From: Sclerotinia nivalis
Taxonomy: Eukaryota; Ascomycota; Leotiomycetes; Helotiales; Sclerotiniaceae
Reading direction: 5' to 3'
Assembly: GCA_029531795.1 (NCBI GenBank)
Contig: JAPEIS010000016.1
Location: 434,001-498,000 of the forward strand
DNA: 64,000 nt
Shown here one piece after another: positions 46,901 to 58,505 of this stretch. A model generated the notes under the pieces. The model saw nothing but the letters and a program-made list of their open reading frames with translations, was not told the DNA's origin and did not search any database. Made by a program: the position numbers and the translations under genes. Position 1 is the stretch's first letter. Each line of letters starts with the position of its first letter.

Positions 46901-47317
46901 CAGCGAATCGGAGGTGAAGATGGAACGGGAGATGAGTATTGGCCCGAGGGTGCACGAAATCCCTTTGGTGATGAACCAAGAATCCAACAGCCGGTTGAGG
47001 AAGATATGAGTCCACATGCGGATGTTGCAGGAATCCATTTTCCTTGGCCGGGACAAACAGAGGCGGATTTTCAGGAGGAGTTAGAAGAGAGGAGACAGGC
47101 GGAAGAAGAGGCGCGGATAGAGATGGAGGAGAGGGAGTCAATTAGCAGGAGGTCGCAAGAGCAGGCTCAGAGGAGATTGGAGGAGTTGAGACGCGAGGAG
47201 GAAGAGAGGGTGAGGAATCAGAGACCGCCTCCCTTACCGCCGAGATCAAATCTACGACCTCCTCCTTTGCCGCCGAGACCGGGTAATGGTCAGAAATATA
47301 AGACTTATAATCCATAG
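43946..47317 (+). CDS. amidoligase-domain protein with long disordered tail
   Basis: Single exon, 1123 aa. Residues ~18-345 form a putative amidoligase (glutamine synthetase/GCS-like) domain: GIEFEFF (20-26), CGLHVHIG (171-178) and EFRGHEG (301-307) carry the metal and substrate residues expected for that fold. Such domains join an amine to a carboxylate using ATP; the substrate is unknown. Residues ~435-740 are low-complexity: Ser/Asp/Pro-rich, then about nine repeats of the type DSLPAPA (45615-45805), Ser/Asn/Lys repeats, and ADKD repeats (46050-46115). A second ordered part (~770-1010) contains Tyr/Trp/Arg-rich sequence. The end has a Glu/Arg coiled coil (~1040-1100) and two RPPPLPPR-type proline motifs that could bind SH3 domains. 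Large minus-strand ORFs here are shadows of this gene. Confidence 0.85.
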   Translation: MEIETAPKKPLIPSDTPSFGIEFEFFLAFLKNPEIPNPNPSDPRTVYFPFTADDGAPSSFQIPNGEENWANEWSIHAHIKRTLSSIGLPTEPGKAHSNFAMWEITTDSSIQRPKPPSKKDEKAYEDWKTYTYYPIEVRTPAYYYSEDALTDIADFCKIMRKNYLVTVNASCGLHVHIGYGLSGFELPHLRRLGALIEAFEPQIDSIHPAHRIDGRNAHCTSFRRGTYYQWKFRQDHRRDPRVLEAIATVLTCSTRDQFRAFVASEGPSGTLGFEGGNSSWNFDRMGTETRPKVEWVQDTIEFRGHEGSLDPEVVGNWTRLLVGLVRYTREPDMFEFGNLLQRVTGEKWVRGIPDAKVTGGRYESGGKMYRPVFGEKWCGLVEFLRVLGLEGPATHYESRKGKYLENGLYNHWYKSAPVEYTVVEDDDGQGSDEKDSKDSKSSDSSADFSSGRFSPFDPNPGTPPGPSPVSPPVSPPGEPENKDGDKGKNNRDQDAPSGSQSAPSSSSEEFPSRPGAKTLQEVGAANDSPPSGSGSSKDASSNESSESSEFTNPSPPAVPTDSLPAPADSLPAPTNTLPAPADSLPAPASPPVPTDSLPAPADSLPPPASPPVPTDSLPAPTPSGGFRIPSSSSSSASYSSSKSKLSNSNSNSKSNSKSHSDSSKVPSKTSAEYEADALAAKEVLRTFWEEEEKRKEKEEEDEKDADKDADKDADKEADKEVDKVDKGESTIDYRLQEGVENPASEEGDGLEYLQPVSHPPLPPLAGHLNYSLRTATQHSHLLNGATPEQISALAPSTGNYAGSRFHRRDREPSAPWFQEAPNIANLDPDREPYPGPVPWLGAEGYPLCQARAQLADALYEEEVDSELNDGIWRGRGTMGETWEIQHGEPRRRSEAFRRMLEGLRAYDLSPSIRPYLRHRARVHARLDWFRNIDHLFPPAATTLEEFEKQDDEWWRFEVATSTINHLYEKAEDDDDEIALDACEAIQRIGGEDGTGDEYWPEGARNPFGDEPRIQQPVEEDMSPHADVAGIHFPWPGQTEADFQEELEERRQAEEEARIEMEERESISRRSQEQAQRRLEELRREEEERVRNQRPPPLPPRSNLRPPPLPPRPGNGQKYKTYNP

Positions 47318-48464
47318 TGAGGTGGGAGTTGATAAGATGAAGGCAAACCTAAGAAGGAGCCCATTATTTGGGAGAAGGGAGATGAAAAAGAGTTTAGGGA
47401 AGGAAGTAAATGAGTCCTCGAGTCCGTTTGTGGAGGATCCGACTGGGTAGAGGCGAAGTCAGAGAGGAAAGGTAGATGGTAAGTATTTTCTTTATTTTAT
47501 ATTATTATTTTGGGCTTTGGCTTGAGTAAATTGGAATATAGATGGAAGAAAGGTAAGTGTTTCATTTCAGTTGGTGGATTTAGTAAGTTTATTTTGTTTT
47601 TTGTTTTCTTTGTTTTTTGGCACTTGTTATTCAGTAGTTAGATTTCTTTATGATTTTTTTTTTCTTTTTTAAAATGTTTGATTTCTTAGTGGTAATGTGA
47701 ATGTGAATTAAACTATGCGTGATATGTTGTAATTATTCTCTGGCAAATCCCAATCACCTATTTGACAAACGTTTAAATTTTAGAGAGCTCTATTACCTTA
47801 TTCCTTCCCTGCTATTTCTATCAATTCATTAGTCTTAAAAGTCCTAGGTACTTAAACCCCGTATAATATTTCTTCATTTCTATCTTGTGATATATGAAGA
47901 GCTATAACTACTGTATGAATAAGAGCTTCGAAGAATCTTGGCATTAAGCTTTGAATTATGACGTACAAGAGTGTTCTTGACCTAAACTAAGCGAGAAATA
48001 AGATTTCCATACACCTCACTAGTTTAGGGAATAAATGAATATTTAGCAGAGTAATTCAATACCTCAATTCGCCTTATTAATTACTTCGCTGATGTAGATA
48101 GAGTAGATAATTGACAATAAGCATTAGCGAGAAATATTGATAGCAGATCGATTGATTGGCCACTCTGATTCCTATCTCCATTTGACTCATCCTTTCCCAT
48201 GTATACATGCTTAGATGCTATTATCAATATTTCCCTTACTCTAAGCGCAGTCTTAAGCTCTACCTTTACTTTTCAATCTTGACGATTGCAACACAGAAGA
48301 TAGCTAGCTTGTCATCAAATATTCGCGATTGAATCGCTACGGTACTACGCATTGAAGACTTCAACATCAAAAAAGACTTTATAATTTTCTCTGTCTAGCC
48401 TTTGTTGTTTTCATACAAAAGTTTGCCATATCTCCAATAGGTTACATTACGATAACTTAGCATC
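47318..48464. other. intergenic
   Basis: T-rich 3' flank followed by unique sequence. No gene is seen. Confidence 0.5.
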
Positions 48465-49328
48465 ATGGAAATCAAAGATGGGCTCAAATCACCCCATGTA
48501 AATGAAGATATATCATCATCACCATCTCCATCCAAATCACAAATCACCCAACCAGCAGCCTCAAAGCTCAATTTTTTCGACCTCATTATCGAAATTCGCC
48601 TCAAGATCTACCAGGAACTCCTAGTTGTCGCAAAACCTATATCATTCAATACCAGCTTTGGCACGGGTTATTCAGGACATTTCGATGCAGACGCGAAAGA
48701 AAGTGTCGGCCCCTCTCTCCAACTATTACGAGTCAATAAACAAATCTATCTCGAAGCTACCCCGATACTTTACCTCAACAACACATTTGAATTATCACAC
48801 GTAGAAGAATCTTTAACGCCGACAATAATTCGTAACGAAACTCCCGTTCAATTTCTCACGCAGATTGGAAATCGTAATGCTAGTTTTATTCGTCATCTGG
48901 GCATCTATTTCCCATGGTTTAAGACCTGCAAAGAAGGAAAAATTCGACTTGAGCGGGAAATTCTGGAATTAATCGCGGCGAAATGTACGGATCTTATAAC
49001 GATCAAAATGTTACTATGGGACAATTATCGCACGGATTATTTGAAGCATCAAAAGTCACTTCAACATGAATATGTTGAGATTGAAAACATTTCGGCAGAG
49101 TTGCTCAACTTAGTTGATACGGAGTTGAAGAAGATTTCATCGCTGACAGAGATAATCGTTGACGACCACATCTGGAAAGAATGGCAACGACCTGAGATCA
49201 ATGACAAGCTGACAAAAATGATGCTTGATTGTGGATGGAAGGTTCAGGTTGCGAAAGAAGAGTTTTCAGATAACTCGGATTCAGATTCGATATGTTGTGG
49301 ACTTGGAGCATACACGTTGTTTGATTAG
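48465..49328 (+). CDS. F-box/2EXR-like domain protein
   Basis: Single exon, 287 aa. The start at 48465 is the first ATG of the frame. Residues ~33-100 carry LNFFDLIIEIRLKIYQELL followed by LQLLRVNKQIYLEATPILY and NTFEL. This is the signature of the very common fungal 2EXR/F-box-like family of proteins with no known enzymatic role. The rest is alpha/beta with an acidic, Ser/Asp-rich C-terminus. Function unknown. Confidence 0.75.
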   Translation: MEIKDGLKSPHVNEDISSSPSPSKSQITQPAASKLNFFDLIIEIRLKIYQELLVVAKPISFNTSFGTGYSGHFDADAKESVGPSLQLLRVNKQIYLEATPILYLNNTFELSHVEESLTPTIIRNETPVQFLTQIGNRNASFIRHLGIYFPWFKTCKEGKIRLEREILELIAAKCTDLITIKMLLWDNYRTDYLKHQKSLQHEYVEIENISAELLNLVDTELKKISSLTEIIVDDHIWKEWQRPEINDKLTKMMLDCGWKVQVAKEEFSDNSDSDSICCGLGAYTLFD

Positions 49329-50538
49329 TCTTGGATTGCAGGTAGAGGAAGGGTGAGAAAGTATTGAAGTAGAGTAGATATCATGGACAAAGAATTCGGA
49401 GGCTTTACATCAAGAAGGAAAGGTTGAATCCCCCCGGAGATTTCAATTATTCGCACACTTCCATTATTTCCAAAATATCTAATGATGGATATGGATATCG
49501 ACACCAAAAAAAAATCAAATGAGGCAATCTAGCCGCTGAATTTCAGAAGTTACAACACCAATGAGAAAAATGAATGGAAAAATTTGCAACTCATTAATCA
49601 CCCCGCGAGAAACCCAAACCAATGCTCTAAAATAAAACAAAAGCGCTCTTTACAAATCTAAAAATCGAAAACTAAAAAAATAACTTACTTACATACTTAC
49701 TTACATACTTACTTACATACTTACGTACCCCGCATCCAATATCCCCCACCCATAAAAACAGCCCCCAAACACACCATTATTCATCCATCCATCCACCAAT
49801 CTTCAAACCACCAATATATATCATATCATATCACCACAGACCGCAGCAAACGCATAACATCTACTCCACAAAACCTCCCCATCAAAGCTCACAAGACAAG
49901 GATCATCTGACTCTACACTCTACATGATCTACATGATCTGCGCGGTACATACACGACTAAGTACATATTAGGTAGTTAGTAGCGAAATCCAATACATGCA
50001 TGTCATGCCGTATCAGGCCAGATCGGTATATAAGCTTATTTCAACCGGGGAAGAATGGGATGAGAATAGTCATGCTACATGCTACATTTAAACCACCCGG
50101 CTTTTGTCTCAGAACGGTACTTTTTTTTTCTTTAGAGAAGCGGGAGACTAGTGGTGGGGATGTGGATAATTGGCCCAATCTATGCGGCTGACTTAAAACT
50201 TGCAAAGATGGGATAGCGGTTACTATTTTCTCGAGCACTAGAACTAGCTAGTCACGAGATCAGTCGTCGCATCAGGCGACATAATCAATTTCACCATCTT
50301 GCATCTGCGCCAAATTTTTTTATAGCAAAAGACAGAATATATAATTTTGCTAAAAACAAAAAAAGCAATGAAGTAAGTAAGTAAAACGAAGACAAAAAAC
50401 CACCCCATCCATAACCCTTTCCACACCCAAAATCCTAGACTCCAATACAACTCAAGTCAATTTAGACGCTACCAATCTCAAGCTCTACCACCAGATCCTC
50501 GCACACCTCCCAAAAACCACTTCTACCGACTCCATACT
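49329..50538. other. intergenic with (CTTACTTACATA)n repeat
   Basis: Contains a tandem ACTTACTTACATACTTAC array at ~49682-49726 and CCATCC/ACCAAT simple sequence near 49780. No gene is supported. Confidence 0.55.
49682..49726. repeat. (CTTACTTACATA)n array
   Basis: About four 12 bp units on the plus strand. Confidence 0.8.
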
Positions 50539-53256
50539 CTAACCAGACTTATACATTGTAATCAAAGTAGGATATACATTGAGATTTGCGCTATACAACG
50601 CCTGGGACTGTCCATTTCTCGTGATCATATTCGTGACGCCGACTGTAGCCAAGGTGTAGATATTGACATTTGAAATTGAGCCCTCGAGACTGAGAATGTT
50701 CGTCTGGCAATTTTCGGGACCACCGCCGTTGGAGCAGGCTTTGATGTGTTAGTATTATCGACAAAATCCATAGGGGATTAGAGAGGGTGGAAAACAAGAG
50801 GAACATACTGGTAGAATAATTGTCGAAGAATGAGTAGAGTCCTGCTCCATAAACAAGAATGTTGTTGGAATTGATGATCCTCAAACCCCAGGCCGAAGCA
50901 CAGTTACCGGAATAGCCTGAGCATGAAGTGCTGAAGTTAGGATCGTTAAGAGATGGGATAACGCTGAAGGGTGTTGGTGCGGTTGGTTGTGGTTGATAGT
51001 ATCTAAGGATCATTAACAATACTTTCAGTATAAAATCTATTGAGGAACTTACGGTGTTTCTGTCTGTAGGAAACCCATGAAAATGTCCTTGGTATTGGCC
51101 AATTGGTATTGATACAGTGTGAAATGTTCAACGCCGGTGCCGAGACTGATAAATGTTAGCTTATTTTCATGTTATCCGAAACAAGATAGACTTACAGCCA
51201 GAAAGTTCCCGCAGTACTCTCAATATACAGACCTCTTCCTGCATAGATGTCGAGTTGTCTCAAACCTTGATCATCGATATCATGATCAGCAGTCCAGATC
51301 CACACATTCTCCATGTACAAGCCGCTGGCACCTGCTGTGATATGCATGCCCATATATGCACCAATACAGTTTGAGTTGACCGTTGTACTGGCTGGGTTCT
51401 TCTCGCACTGAGCAACTTGTAGATTCGATCCTGTGAAACCACCAATTCGTGTGTGCACGTCCCACATTCCAGATGGCGTTGAACCGGAATTGGCGAGGTT
51501 CCATTCGATCAACGTAGCACCAGCTTGTTGACCTTGTGTTGAAACTAAACAATCACTCCATTCGACATGTCCCGTTTGACCGGGGTTTCCAACTTGTACG
51601 ACCGGTTGAGGACTATTGATATTGTTGAAGAAACTGCCACTCGACATGATGGTAGAATATGACTCGCCTACTATTCTTGAACCAGGAGGAATAGTAATTG
51701 TGCTTGTTACTTTGTAAGTACCTGCATCTAGGAAAAATACCTGTCGGGAACTTGCTGCATTATTGATTCCATGTTGCAGAGCAGCAGTGTCATCGGTTAC
51801 ACCATCTCCAATCGCACCATTGGTCCTCGCACTCGTAAATGAAGAGACCGACAAGGTATTGTACTGAGGTTTCGACTGAGTATAATATTTGTTTCCGTTG
51901 AGCAAAGATGCAGGGCGATTATTTGGAGCGATGGCGCCTTGGAAATCAGATGGACCATTGGGATCATATTTGCGCCCTTGGCCCCAACCAGCAATGGTCG
52001 TGCTTCCACTTGTACCAGCTAATTGTGTCGATCCACCACTCAAAGTAACAGCTGTGGGGACATTACTGAGTACCACATTTTCAAGTATGAGACTACCAGC
52101 TGTATCTGGTGTTGCATTGGCTGTGTAAGCGGTAATAATTCCGACCGGAGTATTAGTGATTGAACTGTCAATCACAATAACCGATCCCACGTTCTGAGCG
52201 GTAGATCCTCCTGCCGAAATATCAATTCCTTTCTGACAGTTGTTTATGCTGATACCTTGGAACAACCATCCCCAATCCCAGAACATGCTAATTGCCGTAA
52301 CACAGTTGTTGAAAACCAAATTTCGCATGGTAAATTGTTGGTTACCAATGGCAGCACCAACAAGGCCACCATTGAAGGTAACATCAACCAAAAGTCCAGC
52401 AGAACCTTTTTTTTAATGTTATTGTGGAACTGTCCAAAGACTCGATTTTACTCACCACTTTCACAGAATAGACCTGTGTGTTGAGTTCCTGGTGCAGAAC
52501 TCATCTGAAATACAACATTCTGTAAGCTTGTCGCTTGAGCAGTTGGCCAATGAAGACCTGTTGCTGTGGTTCCAGCAGGAATGCTAGTCATATCAAAGAC
52601 CAAGTTGCGAATTTGTCTCAAGAACACATTGGTGGAGCCCCAATTGAGATCGGGGCTATAATATGGGTCTGCATCGATCAAACCGAAGCCTGAAAAATTG
52701 GGCGTAGCTTTGAGAACTGGCAAACTGTTTGGATTACCAATAATCTGGGTGTAGTAGTAGTCGATTATCGATTTCGATATCAAATAGGTTCCAGATGGGA
52801 AGTAGACAACTGCAGGAGTGGTTGTGGTCGAAGAACACCCTTGACCACATCTTCCACCGGAACTGATAGCAGCGTTGATAGCGGCAGTATCATCGGTAAC
52901 ACCATCACCTAGATGATTTTGTTAGCAATGATCACCGATATATGTATGAACTTGCCTTTTGCGCCATAATCTTTGACGTTGCGATACACTTTATATCCTG
53001 AAGGGCCAAATGCGGATTTGCCCTGATGCGAAATCTGTTCATACCAATAGGGGGTCGCACGAGGGATAATCTTGGCCATATCATCCTTTGCTGAAATGAC
53101 AGCGACGTCGGTGTGGTTGCCCTTGTTGTGTACATAAGGTGCAAATTTGTTCAGGACCTTCGTCACTACCTTATCGACCTGAGGTATGTGGAGCTGCATA
53201 CATGATGACTGAAGCACCAAGGAGAGTAAAATCACGCTTTTGATCACGTTAACCAT
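50539..53256 (-). CDS. glucan 1,3-beta-glucosidase (GH55, two pectate-lyase-like domains)
   Basis: Six exons: 52956-53256, 52456-52908, 51196-52405, 51053-51145, 50809-51002, 50539-50738. Introns are 47, 50, 50, 50 and 70 bp; all phases fit, giving 816 aa. The first intron uses a GC donor (G|GCAAGT). Residues ~1-20 are a signal peptide. The family hallmark DYGAKGDGVTDDT spans the first junction (~95-108), and its duplicate GAIGDGVTDDTAALQ lies at ~448-462, matching the two beta-helix lobes of GH55. These enzymes cut beta-1,3-glucan from chain ends, acting on fungal wall or callose. Length and architecture are normal for the family. Confidence 0.92.
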
Positions 53257-56243
53257 GATGAAGGTTTGGCTTGTAAAGTAAAGAGACCAACACTGAGTAG
53301 ACAAGGTGTGGAGGATGATCAACGGGGGAATCGTCGATCACTTATGTACTGAATTTCATTGTACCTACAGGCACCTACATACACCATTTCAGTGGTCTAT
53401 CCAAAAGGAGAAGATGAGAGTGCTGCAAAGGCAAAAATCCGGTTTGATTAGTATGATTCAGACAGTTCTGTTTAGTCTCCGGCCTTTCTTGATAGAATAT
53501 TATCACGAGCTTCCATGCAAGACTGTCTGTACGATTGAGGCGTTCTGTACCTTTTCGGTCCCTATTAGTGACATGTGAGGGTATCCAGCCTCATGATCAT
53601 CCAACATGAGATGAAGTTGATATTAGCTTGGGCTTGATGCTGACCATAGAATTCTGGAAACCGGAATAATCGAACAAGCGGGCCCAGTGAAGTGGGATTC
53701 TGGATAAAATGCTCCGAATCACTGCCGAAAAGTGGCCTTGTGAGCAGAACTCGGCCAAGAAGAAAATCAATCTCAAACAACAAAAATTTAAAATTTACCA
53801 TGACAAGATGAATTAAGATAATGCTGACGGCTAGATCCATGAGTAAAGCCTCATAGAAAGACGGAAGGAGATTTTTGTTTTACCACGTGTAAGATAATTT
53901 AGAAAATCTTACATGGGAGAGGTTTTTTTGAATTTGGTAACGGCCGTTCTCCGGTCCGACCCATTGTCGTACAAACTACCACGGGCCTGGTTAAATTTGT
54001 AATTTGCATGTTTTATGTAGACTTTGCATATTCTGCATGTACTGCATGTTCTTTATTGCGGGGTAAGAATCTGGGGATGTTGGGGATTGGTGGCTTGTGG
54101 GGAAGCTCGTGATCACCAAAAATGACAACTATGCCGTAATCGGGTTACAACCTGAGTCGTATTATGGATGCTGCTGTAAGGTTTGACAAGATTCGTGAGA
54201 TGTCGCCAATCTTCTCGGAATGGCCCTGAAAGCCATAGAACCCCTAGAAGCCATAGAAGCATTAGGATGCCAGGATATGATATCCGCCGAATTGGGAGAT
54301 CATTGGTTCCCAGCCCTTGAGGGTCAGTAAATTTAGTAGGACCAGAGAATTTCATCAGATCACATTCCACCACCCGCAGATTTATAGCAAGCAAAACTTT
54401 TCATGACTTGGCCTCGGTTCCAATTTACATGAAAAACTGGCTATCGCTTGATGCGTATATCGGAGCCTCACTGGCCGAAGTATCCTGGGGGTTTTCCGCT
54501 GAAGATTATCTGCATATGCAGATTCGTAGTAAGCTCTGAGACATATTTTAATTTTGGCCGAGGGAGCGCTGAAAAAAAATATACAAAGCGGAAATAAAAA
54601 TGTTTCCACCTTAACTGCCGTCCCGAGATTCATTTCCACAGTGAACATCGCTATCTGTCGATTGGTGCTTGCGGAATCTTCTGAATCAGGATGCTAGAAG
54701 ATGCATCGTAATTTGTTAAAAAAAATGATGTAATTGGTTACACGTTCCGATGTGATGGGATGCATTTCTCGAATACTGCAATGTCAAAATCGTCTCTTGT
54801 CGCCCGGATGAAAACACGGTAGATAATGCCCAGCCGGGGACATTGGCATTCTTCCCAGAAAGCAAAGTCAAGTAGTGATGCGACTTTGGTTCAGTCGTAA
54901 CTGGCTGAGATGAAATGAAATCCAGTTAAGCGCTCTAAGTCCAGTTTGCCATTCTTTCGCTCATTGATGGAATGTGCAAGAATCTAGACGTAATGATGGA
55001 CCCACTAATACTCACATTACAGAAAAGAATAAGTGAAGGAGTGACCGGCGCTTCTTCCTTTCAAAGTTCCCAGAACTCTTTTCTTAGTCCATGCAGACTG
55101 TTCACATGAGGGCGTTATTGAGGCGCTACCCCTTTCCAGGCACCAACAACTGCACAGAATAGTCGACATGACGTTGCAATCCAGCTAAACTAGCCTTCCT
55201 AGTAAACCACCGAGTGTAACAATGACAGTGGTGTAAATTCGGCCATTCGAATCCATGCCCTTATAATAAAGGTGCCGAAGTGGCAAAGCTGTCAAGAGTG
55301 GGGCCAGGGACGGCATCCCAATCTAGATACGGTTCTTTGAGTGCTTCGAATGATGTCCAAGAGGTTACACCTGCACTCAATGCTGCTGTCAAGCGTCGGA
55401 GGTAATCTCCTATCAACGATGCTTCATCCCGACTCATGACGGCCGTAGATTCCTAAGGTAATGGTAAATCGACTAAGTTGCTCTGATTGCACTCACCCCT
55501 TCTAAGCATCGCACATTTTGACATGCGTTGGAGCTGTTGCTGCATCCTTGCGCCTCACCAATTCTCGGCCGTTTGTATCTCCGCAGACAATGGATCTTAT
55601 GTAATGCCATACTCGGGCATTTGCGACGGAATCGTCATAAGGTAGAGTTGGTCGGGCATACAAACGCGGTGCAAACGCATTTGCCATGATGCTGTGGTAG
55701 GGTAGTCGGCACAATCTTCCCACACAATCGGTTTAACCAATTGCTCCAAGGAATCAATAGATAGTTTTTTTTGCATGGAATTCTGGGAAATCTATGCCCG
55801 ACAGTTGGGATGGATGTCTTTAGCATGGTTGTGGTTGGGAAGCTCAAGTGCGGGGAAGTTTATCACCACAGTTTTGGAGACATGACGCACGGACCATGAC
55901 ATCACCTCTAGAAGCTCATGCTAATAGAATCAAACGGATTACAGTCTGATGGGAAGGTTTAGTTCAGTCTAACATCGCAAAGGATATCAGTTTGTAATGA
56001 TCCTAAGCACACATATTTAGGAGCAATTGGTTTGAAGGCTCTCACCCTGATCTGACCCATCTCCCGGTGAGCTCTACTTTTCTACCTTGACAGTATCAAT
56101 CATTCTTCACTGGGGACGTTCACAGTGCAATTCAGGAAGAAAATACCATCAACTCTACAATGATGTCCAGCATATAAACTCGTAATTCTTATCCAGCCCA
56201 TAAAATACAGGTAAATCACGCCGCTAAAATATCCCAGCCCTAT
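53257..56243. other. long intergenic, no convincing gene
   Basis: 3 kb with only short unmatched ORFs. The left end should contain the GH55 promoter. No repeat families or RNA genes were recognised. Confidence 0.5.
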
Positions 56244-58505
56244 TCAAAATTTCTCCTTATAAGCCCTCCCATGCTTCGTCATAACATTCGTAACAATGAC
56301 ATCCATCGTGCCCTTTTGGAAAGCCTCCTCATCACTATCCTGTTCCATATCATTCTTCGCATTCCCAAACTCAAATTCCAACCCATTCATCGATGCTCTT
56401 ACTGATCTGGGTGCTGCGATCGCATCATATAAATCCTCGAATATAATATCGATTCCTGCTACTAGGCCAATTTGTGATTCTTGATAAGTTCCCAATGGCC
56501 AACCTGCTCTCTTAAATTTCTTCTGTACGGCGGCATTCATGCCTACGAAGCGTAATTCTACGGCGTCACCGCTATAGGTCATAATTTCGTCCTTGATATC
56601 TTGGAGGTAGATAAGGCCAGTAGTGTCAATAAACGTAACCCGAGTAAAATTGAATACGACAACTTCAAGTTTTGGAAGGAATCGGGTTGGCGTATTGATA
56701 TTGCTTCTGCGACGGAGAGCAGCAGTTCGTCGAACGCGAAAGTCGCTCCATCCTTTTCGGCCTGTTGGTCCATACGGAGTGGGCTCATGATTAGTCCAGA
56801 TAGCTTCTAGGACATCTCTCTTGATTCGCTCGGCATTGAGGTAGATAAGAGGTGTTTCTAACGTGATAAGTTGTGTTTCTTGGGGTACTAGGCGGCCTCC
56901 CGGAAGTGGTAGTCTCATTTTTTCCACGTTATTGAAACTGTATCTATTCTCGATATCTAGGGATTTCAGTGGAGTAATCGAGGAAAATAATGTGCGCAAA
57001 AGAGTATATAGAATCATGTAGGCTACTCCAAGACCAAGAGCAATCTCTAAGCCTGCAACTAGTGCAACATTCATGACGACAAAAAAGCCTATGAAATCCG
57101 CGAAGGATCTTTTCCAATATGTGAGAGGAATGCTATTCGGAGGGAGGATTTCAACTACGGAGACCAGGATAACGGCGCTGGTTGCGGCAGTCGGAATCCA
57201 CTTGAAGGCCTCCGTTAATTGGTTGATGGCGAGGAAAACGATCCCCGCTGAGAATAGTCCACCCAGCGGCGATCTTACTCCAGTTGCTGAATTCACTGCT
57301 GATAAGGAAAGTGATCCTGATACTGGCATCCCACCGAAAAGGCCATTCACAATGTTTGCGGTGCCAAGGAATACAAGCTCTTGAGATTCATCAATCTCAT
57401 AGTTGTGTTTGCGAGCAAAGGACTTGGCGAAAATTAAATGTTCTACTACAGCGGCTATAAACACCTGGCAAATAGTAGAAAGTCAGTCTCCAGCCCAACA
57501 AGTACTAACCCCGACTTTACTTACAGGGAATGATTTAGTGGCAACAAGCAGGACAATCTTGGTCGGAGGTTGTGGGGATTGGATCCCTTGAGGGACAGCA
57601 GTCCCAGCAATAGGAAATTGTGGAATTATAAGCTCCCTATTGATAACAAAGGATACTCCAGTGGAAATAACGATTGCAAAAGCGTTCCGTAAATTCGAAA
57701 GTACCCTGATGATGCTACTCTTATGCCCCCATTTCTTGCCCATCAGCTTCAATAGAATGATGATCACTATTGACGCCACACCAACAGCCAAAGACAACGG
57801 TTGCGTAGTTGCAATGTTTTTAGGAATTTCCATTCCTTGCCGTGTGAAGTTCTGACTTACGCCCGATTCTCCGAGGATCAAGGGTATCTGGCCTTGAATA
57901 ATGATCAACGCTGCCGACATTTGAAATCCAACCAGCATAGGAACCGTTACGAAATTTAGAATCCATCCAAGGTTTAGAAGTCCTATGAGTAGAGATACAG
58001 CACCTATTGAGAACGAGATAGCGGATGCGATAAGAGCTGGTGGTATTGGAAGACCTTGAGCGGTAATAGACAGCACAACAACATTGGTAAGGAGGCTCAA
58101 AGATGTCGTAGGCCCCGTGGCAATATCTATGCTTTTCAGTATAAATCAATTTTGAGTTTGTGAGATGTTACCTTTAGATGTCCCCATGAAGAAGTATATA
58201 GCTGATGGCAGCCAGCTAGCGAATAAGCCTTGTTGTAATGGCACTCCAGCCAGGGCTGCAGATGCCAGGGCTTGTGGAACCAAGACCAATGCGACTGTGA
58301 CGCCTGCTATTACATCGTCCAAAAGCCACCTCGGAGCATAGTTCGGAAACCATTGCACGAACGGAATCTTCCGAATCAGATATTTTCCCGTCGATAATGG
58401 TAATGCCTTTATTCCGCGAACAATACCCCTCCTCCCTCGAGTCAAGTTTTCATCATTCCTAAGTCCTTCTTTGATCTCCCCTAATTTCTGGGCTATTTTG
58501 CCCAT
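56244..58505 (-). CDS. SulP-family anion (sulfate) transporter with STAS domain
   Basis: Three exons: 58172-58505, 57525-58126, 56244-57464. Introns of 45 and 60 bp; phases fit, 718 aa. After a ~60 aa basic N-terminus comes APRWLLDDVIAGVTVALVLVPQALASAALAG, the SulP entry signature (broken here by its length only), followed by about ten to twelve membrane segments up to ~residue 470. The C-terminal STAS domain (~512-690) has VVVFNFTRVTFIDTTG with FIDTTG at 590-595. SulP proteins carry sulfate or related anions across the plasma or vacuole membrane; STAS domains regulate them. The exact substrate cannot be deduced. Confidence 0.9.

Noticed and set aside
49682..49740. (CTTACTTACATA)n as a telomere-like or centromere-like sequence
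   Set aside because: Only four units and not TTAGGG-like; a local simple repeat.
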